Origin: an uncultured Christensenella sp.
Lineage (GTDB): Bacteria; Bacillota; Clostridia; Christensenellales; UBA3700
DNA length: 64,000 bases
Direction: 5' to 3'
Assembly (NCBI GenBank): GCA_910583995.1
Contig: CAJTYW010000002.1
Coordinates: forward strand, 62,001 to 126,000
Shown: piece after piece, positions 53,854 through 64,000 of the stretch
Position numbering within the stretch: position 1 is the stretch's first letter
How the letters are laid out: each line of letters begins with the position of its first letter
Notes under the pieces: generated by a model
What the model saw: the letters and a program-made list of their open reading frames with translations, nothing else
The model's database searches: none
What the model was told of the DNA's origin: nothing
Made by a program: the position numbers and the translations under genes

Positions 53854-55149
53854 GTGGGAAAATTAAAAACTACGATAAAAAACTTGCTCGGTTGGGGGCA
53901 AAAACGCATATACGGTAGCCGTATTTTTAACGCAAACAATGTTTTATTTACATCATACGGTTGCGATATTCACGCAAATGACATTGTTGCAACCGCAATA
54001 CATCGTGTTTGCGAAGAGGTGTCAAAGTGTAAATTAAAATCAATTATTGAACACAACAATCCACATCGAATAGAAATGCTCGACGACGACATTAACAAAG
54101 TTTTTAATGCAAGAGTAAACCCATTGTGTGGGCTTAAAGATTTTTTATACAAAGTTGCATATCTAACTGTCGTAAACAAAAATTGTTTCATTTACTGGCA
54201 ATACGACGAAATTCCAATTACTGTTAATGACAAACAATATGTAAAACGTGTCACAAAAGGCTTTTATCCGATAGAAAACGCAAATGTGAAATTGTATATG
54301 TTAAACGGCGAAATGCGTATTGAATTGTCTAACATTGACGGCACAATCGTGCTAGATTTGCCGTATAGCGATGTGATTCATATAAGGCACTCTTACGGGG
54401 CAAATAAATTTTTAGGTGGCGACAAAAACGGTTGTAGCAATTACAAAAACTTGTTAGAAAATTTGCAAACAATGCACGTGATACATGAATCTATTCCAAA
54501 ATCACTGGAGGCAAGCCTATCGCTAAAAGGCATTTTGTCAATGAAAACAGTTGCCGATGTCGATAAAAAAACTATCACACGCGACGAGTTTGAGGACCAT
54601 TTGTTTGATAGCAAGTATGGCATTGTTGCAACTGACTATGAAAGCGATTTTACTCCAATAAATATCACAGCAACAGATATACCAACAAACATTTTATCGT
54701 TTATACGTGACGAAATGCTTGCTCCGTTTGGGGTATCATTGCCGATTTTACAAGGAAAATACACAGACGAAGAGTTTGCCGCGTTTTATCAAGTTGCAGT
54801 TGAAGGAATATTGGCAGAAATTGCAGAGGCATTTAAAATTACGCTATTCACAGATAAGCAACTTGCGTATGGTCACAAAGTCAAATTTTATGACAGATTA
54901 ATACAGTCATTATCTTTTGCTCGCAGATTGGAAATCGCAAAAATGACACAAGAGGACGCTTTGCTGTCAAGGTCGGAGCGAAGAGAATTGCTAGGATATG
55001 AACCCGACGACCAACCAACACGCGTGTCATTGAACTACATTGATGTATCCGCTGCGACTGATTATCAACTTAATAATATCAATAAAACAAAGAATAACAT
55101 TGTTGCAACTGCTGATAACAGCATAAACAAGGAGGATAACAATGCTTAA
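53854..55149 (+). CDS. Portal protein (unit 2)
   Basis: Copy of 21955-23250; GTG start. Confidence 0.9.
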   Translation: MGKLKTTIKNLLGWGQKRIYGSRIFNANNVLFTSYGCDIHANDIVATAIHRVCEEVSKCKLKSIIEHNNPHRIEMLDDDINKVFNARVNPLCGLKDFLYKVAYLTVVNKNCFIYWQYDEIPITVNDKQYVKRVTKGFYPIENANVKLYMLNGEMRIELSNIDGTIVLDLPYSDVIHIRHSYGANKFLGGDKNGCSNYKNLLENLQTMHVIHESIPKSLEASLSLKGILSMKTVADVDKKTITRDEFEDHLFDSKYGIVATDYESDFTPINITATDIPTNILSFIRDEMLAPFGVSLPILQGKYTDEEFAAFYQVAVEGILAEIAEAFKITLFTDKQLAYGHKVKFYDRLIQSLSFARRLEIAKMTQEDALLSRSERRELLGYEPDDQPTRVSLNYIDVSAATDYQLNNINKTKNNIVATADNSINKEDNNA

Positions 55150-55840
55150 TCAACTCAAACATATAACGGAACAAAACCCAGAAATTATAAAACGAATGTC
55201 AACAAGTGACACACAGCAAGTGCAAGTAAAACCTATGGAAGGAATCATTGAAGGATACCCTATCGTATTCAATCAACGCACTGCTATTGGCAATTGGTTT
55301 TATGAGGAAATCGACTCTCACGCGTTAGATAACGCTGACTTAAGCGATGTTAAATTTATGGTAAACCATAACGACGGAATGATACCTCTTGCTAGACATC
55401 GACGCGGTAAAAGGTCAACAATGGATATTGATATTGATAACATCGGTTTACATATCGTATCACGTTTGGATATTGACAAAAACGAAACGTCAAGAGCGTT
55501 GTGCAGCGCTGTCGCTCGAGGCGACATTGAAGATATGTCATTTGCTTTTGGAGTTGAGGTATCGGGCGACGAATGGTTTGACCTTGACAAGCCAATGCCA
55601 ATACGACGCATTACAAAAATATCGAGAGTTTTTGAGGTGTCCGCTGTCAATGACGGTGCGTATCCTCAAACATCTATATCTGCCCGCTCGGCAACGTTGG
55701 ATAATGACAAAACAACGTTGGATAACGTTGTTGCCGCTGCGTTGGATAACGAAAAAAAGGCGGAAAAAGAAAAGCGTGCTGCGGCTTTACTGCTAGCAAA
55801 GAAAAAGACTTTATTAAAAGAGAGGTATAGGACACTATGA
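55142..55840 (+). CDS. Prohead protease (unit 2)
   Basis: Copy of 23243-23941; catalytic His and Ser kept. Confidence 0.92.
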   Translation: MLNQLKHITEQNPEIIKRMSTSDTQQVQVKPMEGIIEGYPIVFNQRTAIGNWFYEEIDSHALDNADLSDVKFMVNHNDGMIPLARHRRGKRSTMDIDIDNIGLHIVSRLDIDKNETSRALCSAVARGDIEDMSFAFGVEVSGDEWFDLDKPMPIRRITKISRVFEVSAVNDGAYPQTSISARSATLDNDKTTLDNVVAAALDNEKKAEKEKRAAALLLAKKKTLLKERYRTL

Positions 55841-57075
55841 CTAAACAAGAACTTACAGAAAAAAGAAAGGCACTTATTGCCGAAATCGACAAAGCAGACG
55901 AAAAACGTCTTGCTGAAATTGAAACAGAGTTGAAACGAAACGCTCTACAACTTGCAGAATTTGAAGAGCAAGAAAAGCAAAAACAAACAGACGCGCAAGC
56001 CGCAGAAGAACGTGCTGCACGTCAACCCGCAGCAAACAATGACCCAAATAATGCTGTTGTGATTTACGACAGCAAACAAGAACGCGAGAAAACAGAAACT
56101 ACAACTGTTGATTTGCGTACAGCAAAAATCGCTTTTGGAAAACAAGTCCGCGCAAAGTTGCAAAATTTACCAGTTAATTTGTCAGCGGGTGAAAAACGTG
56201 CGCTTGGAATTTCACTAACAACAACAAGCAGCACATATTCTGCACCAACAGCCGACGCGGACGGTATCAACAATGGTGGTGTATTTATTCCGCAGACAGT
56301 TATGTATGATTTGTTGGAAACTGACGCTCCCGAAAGTCCATTTTTGCGTGATGTGAAAATGAAACACATCAAAGGCGCAATAATATTCCCTTATGTGGCT
56401 GAATCAAAAAACGTAGAAAAAAAATCAAAAGGCGAGGGCAAAGCAGCGGAAGACCGCTCTATTAAGTGGGGTAAATTAACACTTGCACAAGGAAATTATC
56501 CGCTTACTATTGAGGTAACAATGGAGTTGCTTGCAATGACAGACGAAGAGTTTACAGACAATTTGCTTGCTGACCTTGCAAACGAAATCAATTTACTTTT
56601 GTCTGACGAGGTATTTTACGGCAGTGGCACAGATAACTGTATCGAGGGTGTAACTGTAGGTGCAATCAAAGCGACAGCAGACTACGACACTGGCAAAGAG
56701 GCTGACGCAATAAAAACGGGACTGCTTAAATTGTCAAGACGCGCAAGACGTGGTGCAAAGGTTTACATTTCACGCTCAATGTCTTTGGAAATGACATTTG
56801 AAAAAGATAGCACAGGGCGCTATATATTCCCTATTTATAATAATGCGGGTATTCAAACAATTGCGCAAGTGCCAGTTGAGGTGGACGAAAGTCTACACGA
56901 CGGCGATTTTGTGATTGGAAACGCAAAGAACTATCTTTTAAATATGATAAAGCCAACAGAGATTTATGCAGAATTACACGGCAAAACACGTGTTATTGAA
57001 TACACTGCACATCTTATGGTTGCGGGTAAAGCAGCACCCGACAAGTTTTATTACGGAAAAAAGAAAACTGCGTGA
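55837..57075 (+). CDS. Major capsid protein (unit 2)
   Basis: Copy of 23938-25176. Confidence 0.92.
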   Translation: MTKQELTEKRKALIAEIDKADEKRLAEIETELKRNALQLAEFEEQEKQKQTDAQAAEERAARQPAANNDPNNAVVIYDSKQEREKTETTTVDLRTAKIAFGKQVRAKLQNLPVNLSAGEKRALGISLTTTSSTYSAPTADADGINNGGVFIPQTVMYDLLETDAPESPFLRDVKMKHIKGAIIFPYVAESKNVEKKSKGEGKAAEDRSIKWGKLTLAQGNYPLTIEVTMELLAMTDEEFTDNLLADLANEINLLLSDEVFYGSGTDNCIEGVTVGAIKATADYDTGKEADAIKTGLLKLSRRARRGAKVYISRSMSLEMTFEKDSTGRYIFPIYNNAGIQTIAQVPVEVDESLHDGDFVIGNAKNYLLNMIKPTEIYAELHGKTRVIEYTAHLMVAGKAAPDKFYYGKKKTA

Positions 57076-57113
57076 CAACTTATTGATTGCGGGTTAAAAC
57101 ATGGAGGTATCGT

Positions 57114-57380
57114 ATGAATGATGTTGACAAAATATTATACAAACTCGGCTACTATGATTCCGACCCGCAAAAAAAAGCAGAGGTCGAGGGATACATCGCA
57201 GAGGCTGTTGAGTTTATGATAGAAGGTGGAGTCGCTGAACAAGACACGAACAACCAACGTGCTTTTGTTATAAAAAGCATTTGGGCAGACTGTCGCGATA
57301 GAGGCGACGAAAACGCACTTGTAAAAAAAGACGGTATGATTGTATCTCTTATATCCTCATTGCGGAGGGGCAAAAAATGA
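57114..57380 (+). CDS. gp6-like head-tail connector (unit 2)
   Basis: Copy of 25215-25481. Confidence 0.8.
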   Translation: MNDVDKILYKLGYYDSDPQKKAEVEGYIAEAVEFMIEGGVAEQDTNNQRAFVIKSIWADCRDRGDENALVKKDGMIVSLISSLRRGKK

Positions 57381-57790
57381 GCGAGCAACAACGTCCAAAA
57401 AAACGTCGCACAATGATTAAGTTTGCAGTGCAAAACAGCACTTATATTGCGGGCAAAGGCAATGTAACAGATTGGAATTTTGTGACAGCCAATATTGGTA
57501 TAGATACTGACGACAAGCCAATTAAAACTGATTGTTTTTACTGCGAGTGGCTTAACTCTTACGGTGCAGTTGCTATACAACAGCAAGCAGACGGCATTTC
57601 GCAAACAGCACGAATACGAATGACGTTTGTGCAAGCAGTATATAACGCTTTGCAAACAAATTCTGTAAAAATCTACAAAAATGGTATCGTAGACGACTTG
57701 CATTGCTACATGCTTGCGTCGTCCCCCGATAATTATGCGGAGCAAAACAAAATGTTAGAATTTAATGTCAAACATTACGAGGTAAAATAA
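57377..57790 (+). CDS. Head closure protein (unit 2)
   Basis: Copy of 25478-25891. Confidence 0.6.
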   Translation: MSEQQRPKKRRTMIKFAVQNSTYIAGKGNVTDWNFVTANIGIDTDDKPIKTDCFYCEWLNSYGAVAIQQQADGISQTARIRMTFVQAVYNALQTNSVKIYKNGIVDDLHCYMLASSPDNYAEQNKMLEFNVKHYEVK

Positions 57791-58203
57791 TGACGCTAAA
57801 AGAAATTGCACAAAACATATTAGATAACACACTTTTGCAAAACGGTGTATTATCACATCATATACGACGTGTAAAAACCGACGCAATAAACGGACTTGAT
57901 GTCAAAATTAATGACAATGAGTATGTAGTTTATCGAATTGTATCAAGCAATGACGGAGCCTATGGCGACGGTAAAGCACATTGCAACCGTAGTTATATTG
58001 ACATTAACTATTATTACAACTATGACAAAGACGACACTCGCTACGTAGATGTCGTCGCTCGCGTTGAAAGTATTATCAATGCGTTTATTAGCGACAAACA
58101 TTTTAGGTTAAAAAACGCAGAAAGCGATATTGCTGATATTAACAACCCATATCGTGGCATTAATATCGAGTTTTTATATTTGGAGGCAATCAAACGTGGG
58201 TGA
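57790..58203 (+). CDS. Tail completion protein (unit 2)
   Basis: Copy of 25891-26304. Confidence 0.55.
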   Translation: MTLKEIAQNILDNTLLQNGVLSHHIRRVKTDAINGLDVKINDNEYVVYRIVSSNDGAYGDGKAHCNRSYIDINYYYNYDKDDTRYVDVVARVESIINAFISDKHFRLKNAESDIADINNPYRGINIEFLYLEAIKRG

Positions 58204-58624
58204 CATTAACGGACAAAAATATAATATCGACGAGTTACCCGACGCACTATTAGAAATTTTCAACGATTTTGCACACTCTTCGTTTGAGGTTAGACAAACC
58301 GCTGTACAAGCGGGTGCAGAGGTATTCAAGTCTGCAATAGAATCTGTTACCCCAAAAGATACTGGCAAAATGGCTGAATCTTGGACTATTCAAACAAAAT
58401 ACAAAAATGTTAGATATGTGGGTAATACGCGTATCGCAAACGGCAAGGTTTATCGTAAAAAGAAAGGTGGCAATAAAAGTGAGGCTCGGAGTGATGTGCC
58501 ATTAACAAACGTATTAGAATACGGCGAAAATTCAAAGCACTATGGCTTTATACGCCGAACTTTTGACGCAATCGAGCCACAGATTTTTGCAACAATAAAA
58601 AAAACTATCGAAAACGGAGGATAG
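58196..58624 (+). CDS. HK97 gp10-like protein (unit 2)
   Basis: Copy of 26297-26725; GTG start. Confidence 0.8.
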   Translation: MGDINGQKYNIDELPDALLEIFNDFAHSSFEVRQTAVQAGAEVFKSAIESVTPKDTGKMAESWTIQTKYKNVRYVGNTRIANGKVYRKKKGGNKSEARSDVPLTNVLEYGENSKHYGFIRRTFDAIEPQIFATIKKTIENGG

Positions 58625-58631
58625 AAAAAGT

Positions 58632-59318
58632 ATGAATAAAAACAATGAAAGAAAAAAAACACTTGTACGTTTTAATGTGCAAAATGTACATTGGGCGATT
58701 CAAAACGAAGGTGGATATAGTTCGCCAAAACCGTATGGAACTGCAACCAAAATCGCTCTTGAACCCGACAGTAGCATTAAAAAGATTTTTGGCGACGGTA
58801 AACGTATCGCGTCCATTGTTAACGATAAAGGCAAAACAAGTACTTTATCAACAAATAATATTAACGACAATTTTGAAATCGATATGGGACGTAAAATGCT
58901 CATAAAAAATGGTATCGCGAGTATAAAGCAGCAAAAATTGCCCATTTTTGCACTTTATTTTGAAACTTGCGGACTAAATGACGATAATAGTATGCCACTT
59001 GCTAAAACTTGGCTATTCGGTGTCACATCGCCAACAGCACCGTCCGAATCTTTCGACCAAAATACCGACGATATTAACGAGTCTACTTTTGACACAGCAC
59101 TTGAAATTGGAGGCGTAGAATTAAAAACAGCCGACGGCAAAAGTTATTTAGATTCAAAAACTGGGCAAACTGTTAGAGTTTGGCAACTAACCGCCACCCC
59201 CGACGACGCCGACTTTGAAAATTTTGGTGCACAAGTACCAACCCCAACAGTTGCGGGCATAACAGAAGAAACGGAGGATAAAGAAAATGTTGAAAACAAA
59301 ACTGCCAGTGCAAATTAA
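58632..59318 (+). CDS. Major tail tube protein (unit 2)
   Basis: Copy of 26733-27419. Confidence 0.8.
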   Translation: MNKNNERKKTLVRFNVQNVHWAIQNEGGYSSPKPYGTATKIALEPDSSIKKIFGDGKRIASIVNDKGKTSTLSTNNINDNFEIDMGRKMLIKNGIASIKQQKLPIFALYFETCGLNDDNSMPLAKTWLFGVTSPTAPSESFDQNTDDINESTFDTALEIGGVELKTADGKSYLDSKTGQTVRVWQLTATPDDADFENFGAQVPTPTVAGITEETEDKENVENKTASAN

Positions 59319-59676
59319 AAGCGACAATGGTAATGGCGATATTGTTGTCAATGCTCGTGAAATCAATGTTGCGATAGATACATCTATTTTTGCAGAAGAA
59401 CGTTGGGAGGCGCATTTCCCTACGAACGCCGCACACGAAACATTGTTTGCATACATAGAACGTGTGCAAGAACAAAAACTTGTTGGCAAAGCACATATTT
59501 TATCTAATCTTAAAGCAATTTTTTGTTTTATTGAAAGTGAGGAAATTGCTGACTTTAAGTCCTTTTGCCAATTATTCGACCTTGCTGACGGCGAATATTT
59601 ACAAAAACTCACAGATAAGGTTGCATACATATTTAATCTCGTGCTTAATAATAGCGCAGTAACATCAAAAAACTAG
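59287..59676 (+). CDS. Tail chaperone gpG-like (unit 2)
   Basis: Copy of 27388-27777, ending in the same slippery heptamer plus TAG. Confidence 0.8.
   Translation: MLKTKLPVQIKSDNGNGDIVVNAREINVAIDTSIFAEERWEAHFPTNAAHETLFAYIERVQEQKLVGKAHILSNLKAIFCFIESEEIADFKSFCQLFDLADGEYLQKLTDKVAYIFNLVLNNSAVTSKN
59667..59673 (+). promoter_or_regulatory. -1 frameshift site AAAAAAC (unit 2)
   Basis: A AAA AAC in frame, directly before TAG. Confidence 0.8.
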
Positions 59677-59993
59677 TTGCGCACAGTCAAGAGTTGTTAC
59701 GATTATACGGAAAGATATGTCCGAATAAAAGTCAAAGTAAACGCTTGATTGTGCCAAGAGTTATAACAATACTGCAAAAATGCGTTGAGTTAAAAATACA
59801 AGACTGTATTATACAGAGATTACATTTTAACGATTTGTATGTGTTGATATTATCAATCGATATTGCAAATATAAAACAAGCGCTAGAGAAAAAAAGACAA
59901 ACACGTGCAGCGAACTCAAACACAGAGGTTTGCGATATATCGGGTGTTGACGCAGTGAAATTTTTACAAGGGGGTGGCGGTTTTGGCGGATAA
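59674..59993 (+). CDS. gpT-like frameshift extension (unit 2)
   Basis: Copy of 27775-28094, open in the -1 frame only. Confidence 0.75.
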
Positions 59994-62142
59994 TATACGT
60001 GGCTTAAAAGTTGAAATAGCGGCAGACGCAACAAAATTTAATGCAGAAATGAAAAAAGTGCGTTCGGAGGCAAAATCTGCAAAAACCGACCTAAACACCT
60101 TGCAAAAAAGTTTGCAACTTGAATACAACGACAAAAAATTTACTCAAGCACAAAAAGTTGCACAAACTGCGATTGATAAAACAGCAGAATCGGCAAACAA
60201 TCTGCGTTCAAGACTCCAATATCTTGAGCAGAACGGCAATGTGGATACTGCTGAATATAAAAAATTGCAAACAGAACTTAATAAAACTGAATTGCAAGCA
60301 CAGCAATTACAGTTGCAACTCGAACAAATTAACAAGATTAAACTTAGCCATATTGCGAATCAATTTACCAACACGGGCAATGGAATACAATCTGTAGGCA
60401 AAAAACTAGCACCGTTTTCGGCGTTAGCAGCGGGAACTGTTACCACACTGGGAGCAATAGGCGTTAAAGCAGCAAGCACGGGTGCAGAGTTGGACGACTT
60501 GGCTTTACGTCTTGGCATATCCGCTGAAAAAGTACAAGAGTATCAATACGTTACCGCACAAGCGGGCGTTGAATGGAATGTTTTTGAAAAAGCGTTGATT
60601 AAAGCACGTGCAGCATTTTTAGATTTATCAACTGGCACAATTAACAATGCGTCTAAAGCATTAAAATCTCTTGGTATAAATATTCAAAATTTTTCAAACA
60701 AAGAAGAAATGTTTGACGGAATTTTAGACGCGTTATCGGGTATGCAAGATAAAACCTTGCAAGCGGCGTACGCAAATGAAATATTCGGTGACAAAATAGC
60801 AAATCAAATGTTGCCATATCTTAACACGGGAGCAGACGCTATAAATCAATTCAAAACAGAGTTTTCTCAAATCGGTGCGTTATCAAATGAACAAGTTGCA
60901 GCGCTTGCGGGTCTTGACGATGTATTATTTTTACTTAAAGAATCGTTTAAAAACGCTACAGTACAAATCGGTGCGTCTTTCGCACCGCTTATTAAAACAC
61001 TTGCTGATAACATACAGAATAATTTTATACCTAGATTACAAAAATTAGCAAATTGGTTTAACAGTTTGTCGTTGCAACAACAAGAATTTGCACTAAAAGC
61101 CTTGTTGGTCGTTGCTGCCCTTGCACCTTTAACAATAGGAGTTGGCAAATTAGTAACAACTATAGGTAGTGTTATCAATATTTTACCACGTTTAGGCTCT
61201 GCTTTAACATCGCTTGAGGCACACCCAATTATAGCAATAATCGGTTTAGTGGCAATGATTTTGTTACTACTATACAATCACTGTGAGGCTTTTCGCGAAT
61301 CAATTAATCGTCTAGTTGGAACAATAAGCACAGCCTTACAGCCCGCTATGGACGCATTAATGCAAATTTTGGACTTGGTAATGGCTGTTTTACAGCCTAT
61401 AATCAACCTTATTGGCGGTGTGCTTGCTGTTGCAATTAATATGATTACAACTGCGCTACAACCAGTAATTGAAATAATACAAACAATTTTTGAAATAATT
61501 TCGCCATTGTTGGATATGCTTACGACTGCAATAGATATGATATTGACACCAATAAATACTGCGATTCAAGCATTGTTTACTATTTTACAGCCGTTATTGT
61601 CGGCAGCATTAATTCCGTTAAAAATTGTGCTTAATGCTCTAAAAGTTCCATTGCAAATGTTAGGCTCATTACTTGGGTGGCTTGCTCCTTTATTTCAAGT
61701 ATTTGGCGGTGTTGTAACAAAAATTTTTAGTGCAGTTGTTAAGATTATTAATATCGTAGTTGGAGTGGTTGAAGACGCAGTCAACTTTGTGATTGGAATC
61801 ATAAACAAACTTATTGACGGCGTGAATGCAGCACTCGGTTGGTTAGGTGTAAACATCAATCGTATTTCCGATGTAAAACTACGTATCGATACGAGCGATA
61901 TTAAAGATATGGACGATGTAAATGCAATAATTGATTCAACTCCACCCGCACAGCCAAATAACCCCGACGACACGTACGACAAAATTGGTGCGGGTGGAAC
62001 AAGTGGCGATATTTATAATAATGATTACAGCACAAATAACACAACGCAAAATGTGACAGTTACAATTCAAAATTATGCAACAGAAGTTGACACAGACTCT
62101 CTGGTTAAAGAGATAAATATAAAATTAGCGGAGGCAATGTGA
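59983..62142 (+). CDS. Tape-measure protein (unit 2)
   Basis: Copy of 28084-30243; TTG start. Confidence 0.88.
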   Translation: MADNIRGLKVEIAADATKFNAEMKKVRSEAKSAKTDLNTLQKSLQLEYNDKKFTQAQKVAQTAIDKTAESANNLRSRLQYLEQNGNVDTAEYKKLQTELNKTELQAQQLQLQLEQINKIKLSHIANQFTNTGNGIQSVGKKLAPFSALAAGTVTTLGAIGVKAASTGAELDDLALRLGISAEKVQEYQYVTAQAGVEWNVFEKALIKARAAFLDLSTGTINNASKALKSLGINIQNFSNKEEMFDGILDALSGMQDKTLQAAYANEIFGDKIANQMLPYLNTGADAINQFKTEFSQIGALSNEQVAALAGLDDVLFLLKESFKNATVQIGASFAPLIKTLADNIQNNFIPRLQKLANWFNSLSLQQQEFALKALLVVAALAPLTIGVGKLVTTIGSVINILPRLGSALTSLEAHPIIAIIGLVAMILLLLYNHCEAFRESINRLVGTISTALQPAMDALMQILDLVMAVLQPIINLIGGVLAVAINMITTALQPVIEIIQTIFEIISPLLDMLTTAIDMILTPINTAIQALFTILQPLLSAALIPLKIVLNALKVPLQMLGSLLGWLAPLFQVFGGVVTKIFSAVVKIINIVVGVVEDAVNFVIGIINKLIDGVNAALGWLGVNINRISDVKLRIDTSDIKDMDDVNAIIDSTPPAQPNNPDDTYDKIGAGGTSGDIYNNDYSTNNTTQNVTVTIQNYATEVDTDSLVKEINIKLAEAM

Positions 62143-62144
62143 TT

Positions 62145-62996
62145 ATGAGAAAATTTATTTTACACACATACAGTAAAACAAAATCTTTTGATTTAAACAG
62201 CATTGCCTCTCTTGCCGCAGAACCCACGGGACTTGGCAACTCGTTTAATGTTGCATACAAGGATAGCGAACAAGGCAAACATCTTGTGAATGTTACACCA
62301 AACTTTGAACCAATAACATTAAAAATTTACTTTAACGCAGACGGCACAAATGGTTATGCAAATTATAAAGGACTTATGCTATTTTTGGCAGAGTGTGGCA
62401 CGGGCGTATTTTTGTTTGAGTATCAAGACGGCGTGACAGACAAGTATTGCGATGTAGTTTTAAAATCTGCAACAAAAACCGAAATTACCGAGGAAAGTAT
62501 TTTTTGTGAAACATTTACCTTTGAAAGGCAATCACATTGGTATGAACGCATTGAGGACTCTTTTACCCTACGCAACACAACAGCGGACACAACACGTTTT
62601 CCTCTTGGTTTTCCCTTCGGCTTTTATGGCAAATTATTTAAGAAAAAACACTTTATATCTAACCCGTTTTATAAGGCAGCCCCAATAACAATAACAATTG
62701 AGGGGCAAATACGCGAGAATATCCGCATTTTTATAGCCACTCTTGACGATAAGATTGTTGCGGAAATCAAATTTACGACAAACAACCCCGAAGGTCGCAC
62801 TATAATAATCGACCCAAACACAAAAAAAATCAATGTTGTTGAAAACGGTATAATATCAAATGGTTATGGTTTGACAGACAAAACGCAGCAATCTTTTTTG
62901 TATCTGCCGCAAGGCGAATACTACATTAGTTCAGATATGGACGAATACGACGCGGGGCAAATTAAATTTGCAATCAAACGTTATTTGTACGATTAA
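62145..62996 (+). CDS. Distal tail protein Dit (unit 2)
   Basis: Copy of 30246-31097. Confidence 0.8.
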   Translation: MRKFILHTYSKTKSFDLNSIASLAAEPTGLGNSFNVAYKDSEQGKHLVNVTPNFEPITLKIYFNADGTNGYANYKGLMLFLAECGTGVFLFEYQDGVTDKYCDVVLKSATKTEITEESIFCETFTFERQSHWYERIEDSFTLRNTTADTTRFPLGFPFGFYGKLFKKKHFISNPFYKAAPITITIEGQIRENIRIFIATLDDKIVAEIKFTTNNPEGRTIIIDPNTKKINVVENGIISNGYGLTDKTQQSFLYLPQGEYYISSDMDEYDAGQIKFAIKRYLYD

Positions 62997-63007
62997 CGGA
63001 GGCTGTG

Positions 63008-64000
63008 ATGTATATTGCAATTTACGACGAAAATAAAAATCATATATCGAACATAGACTATGCGTCATACGACTTGACACAACGTGTATACGACCTTGAT
63101 ACTTTTACCGCTGTGGGCGTTTGTGCAGACGATACTAACGACGCCGCACTTGCGATACTAAACGACGATTATGGCAATTGCAACTATGCTTGCCTTGTTG
63201 ATAGTATAAAGGCAGAAGGCAGAAAAAGAACTGTCAAAGGTCTTGATTTTAAAACTCTTTGGGATACAGAGATACTACTCGATTTTACAGCAGACAATAG
63301 TTTTGACGGCAAATTATCCGCTTTATTTAATCGAGTAAAACAAGCGGTTTTTGCAACAAGCGACGCAATGGTAAATAAAATACCCGTCGATGTAATTATA
63401 CCGACCGATAACACGGACACGACAGATGTATACGGCTCATATCAAGGTCAATATATAATTACAAATGCTTACAAGTTTTTGAAATGTTATTTAAAATACT
63501 ACGAGTATAACATTGAATCAACTTACGATGTATCTATTGGAAAAATTTTGTTTTGTTTTGTAAAAAACACGGACATTATAGATGTTGGGTTGAATGATTT
63601 TATATACGAGTTGACAACAACATCGTCAGCGACAAATAAAACAGTTGCAACAATCAAATATGATACATCAACACCCGCTGTTGACGCGGAAGGCAATATT
63701 ATTTTTACCGATGTGCAAAAGATTGATAGTAATGGTAACCCCGTTTTTAACGAGGACGGCACACCCGCATACGAACCAAAACATCAAGCACGACCGTCCA
63801 CATTGGCGACGATACATTATTATCGAACACGCAACAATGAAATCATACAAGCCGACGCTACGGGTACAATTGACGGACGTATATATCCAGTAAAATCAAA
63901 ACTATACGAAAAGGAATATTTGTCGGACGCACAATTTGACGCCGTTTATGAACTTGCGAATAGTCGATATGTTGACAATATTATTATAGACAACAATGTG
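63008..64000 (+). CDS. Tail-associated protein Tal, cut by window end (unit 2)
   Basis: The first 331 codons of the gene at 31109-32287; the truncation is only the window limit. Confidence 0.75.
   Translation, partial: MYIAIYDENKNHISNIDYASYDLTQRVYDLDTFTAVGVCADDTNDAALAILNDDYGNCNYACLVDSIKAEGRKRTVKGLDFKTLWDTEILLDFTADNSFDGKLSALFNRVKQAVFATSDAMVNKIPVDVIIPTDNTDTTDVYGSYQGQYIITNAYKFLKCYLKYYEYNIESTYDVSIGKILFCFVKNTDIIDVGLNDFIYELTTTSSATNKTVATIKYDTSTPAVDAEGNIIFTDVQKIDSNGNPVFNEDGTPAYEPKHQARPSTLATIHYYRTRNNEIIQADATGTIDGRIYPVKSKLYEKEYLSDAQFDAVYELANSRYVDNIIIDNNV

Larger units (their letters stand above)
37716..64000. mobile_element. Prophage unit 2, head-to-tail, cut by window end
   Basis: All genes and intergenic signals of unit 1 up to base 32101 recur at an offset of exactly 31,899. 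All compared proteins are the same, and even homopolymer tracts have equal length. The window ends before its right end, so attR is not visible. Confidence 0.9.

Overview
The window is AT-rich DNA with strong AGGAGG-type ribosome-binding sites, standard stop codons and leucine-rich-repeat (BspA/TpLRR-like) membrane proteins. This suggests an uncultured gut-type Bacillota (Clostridia or Mollicutes-like) chromosome; the assignment is inference. No tRNA, rRNA or CRISPR array was seen.

Bases 1-5816 are host or older mobile DNA. They hold the last 34 codons of a tyrosine integrase, a pair of mirror-image palindromes, two membrane-anchored TpLRR proteins, a small cysteine-containing protein, a terminator and a leftward DUF5714 gene with its own promoter.

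Bases 5817-37715 are one complete temperate siphophage genome of 31,899 bp. Bases 37716-64000 are a second head-to-tail copy, cut by the window end inside the tail gene Tal. Every coding region compared is identical at a constant offset of 31,899. The left junction (about 5817) is a phage-host attL; the internal junction (about 37716) is a phage-phage joint, that is, an attP sequence. A true tandem double lysogen and an assembly artefact from circular or concatemeric phage DNA both remain possible.

Each unit has (i) a leftward lysogeny module: serine integrase, a membrane-anchored HIRAN-domain protein and a CI-like repressor; (ii) a switch region with two consensus promoters facing each other and GTTAT/ATAAC operators; (iii) a rightward early operon with a Cro-like regulator, small proteins, a PP-loop (PAPS reductase-like) protein, a radical SAM protein, a DNA methyltransferase, a lipoprotein, zinc-ribbon proteins and a DUF6273 protein; (iv) a plasmid-like replication module: an HTH plus ribbon-helix-helix-like regulator, a predicted counter-transcribed small RNA and an HUH Rep; (v) packaging, head and tail genes of HK97/siphovirus type, including a canonical -1 frameshift site in the tail chaperones; (vi) a right-end group of membrane and coiled-coil proteins where lysis genes normally lie, but with no recognisable endolysin; (vii) a promoter/operator-controlled group of small regulators ending in a bidirectional terminator.

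The most notable points are the pMV158-like cop/antisense-RNA/HUH-rep layout inside a tailed prophage, the integrase whose C-terminus is rewritten by integration, the membrane HIRAN protein beside the repressor, G9 tracts in two modification-type genes, and promoter-terminator pairs predicting short non-coding RNAs.
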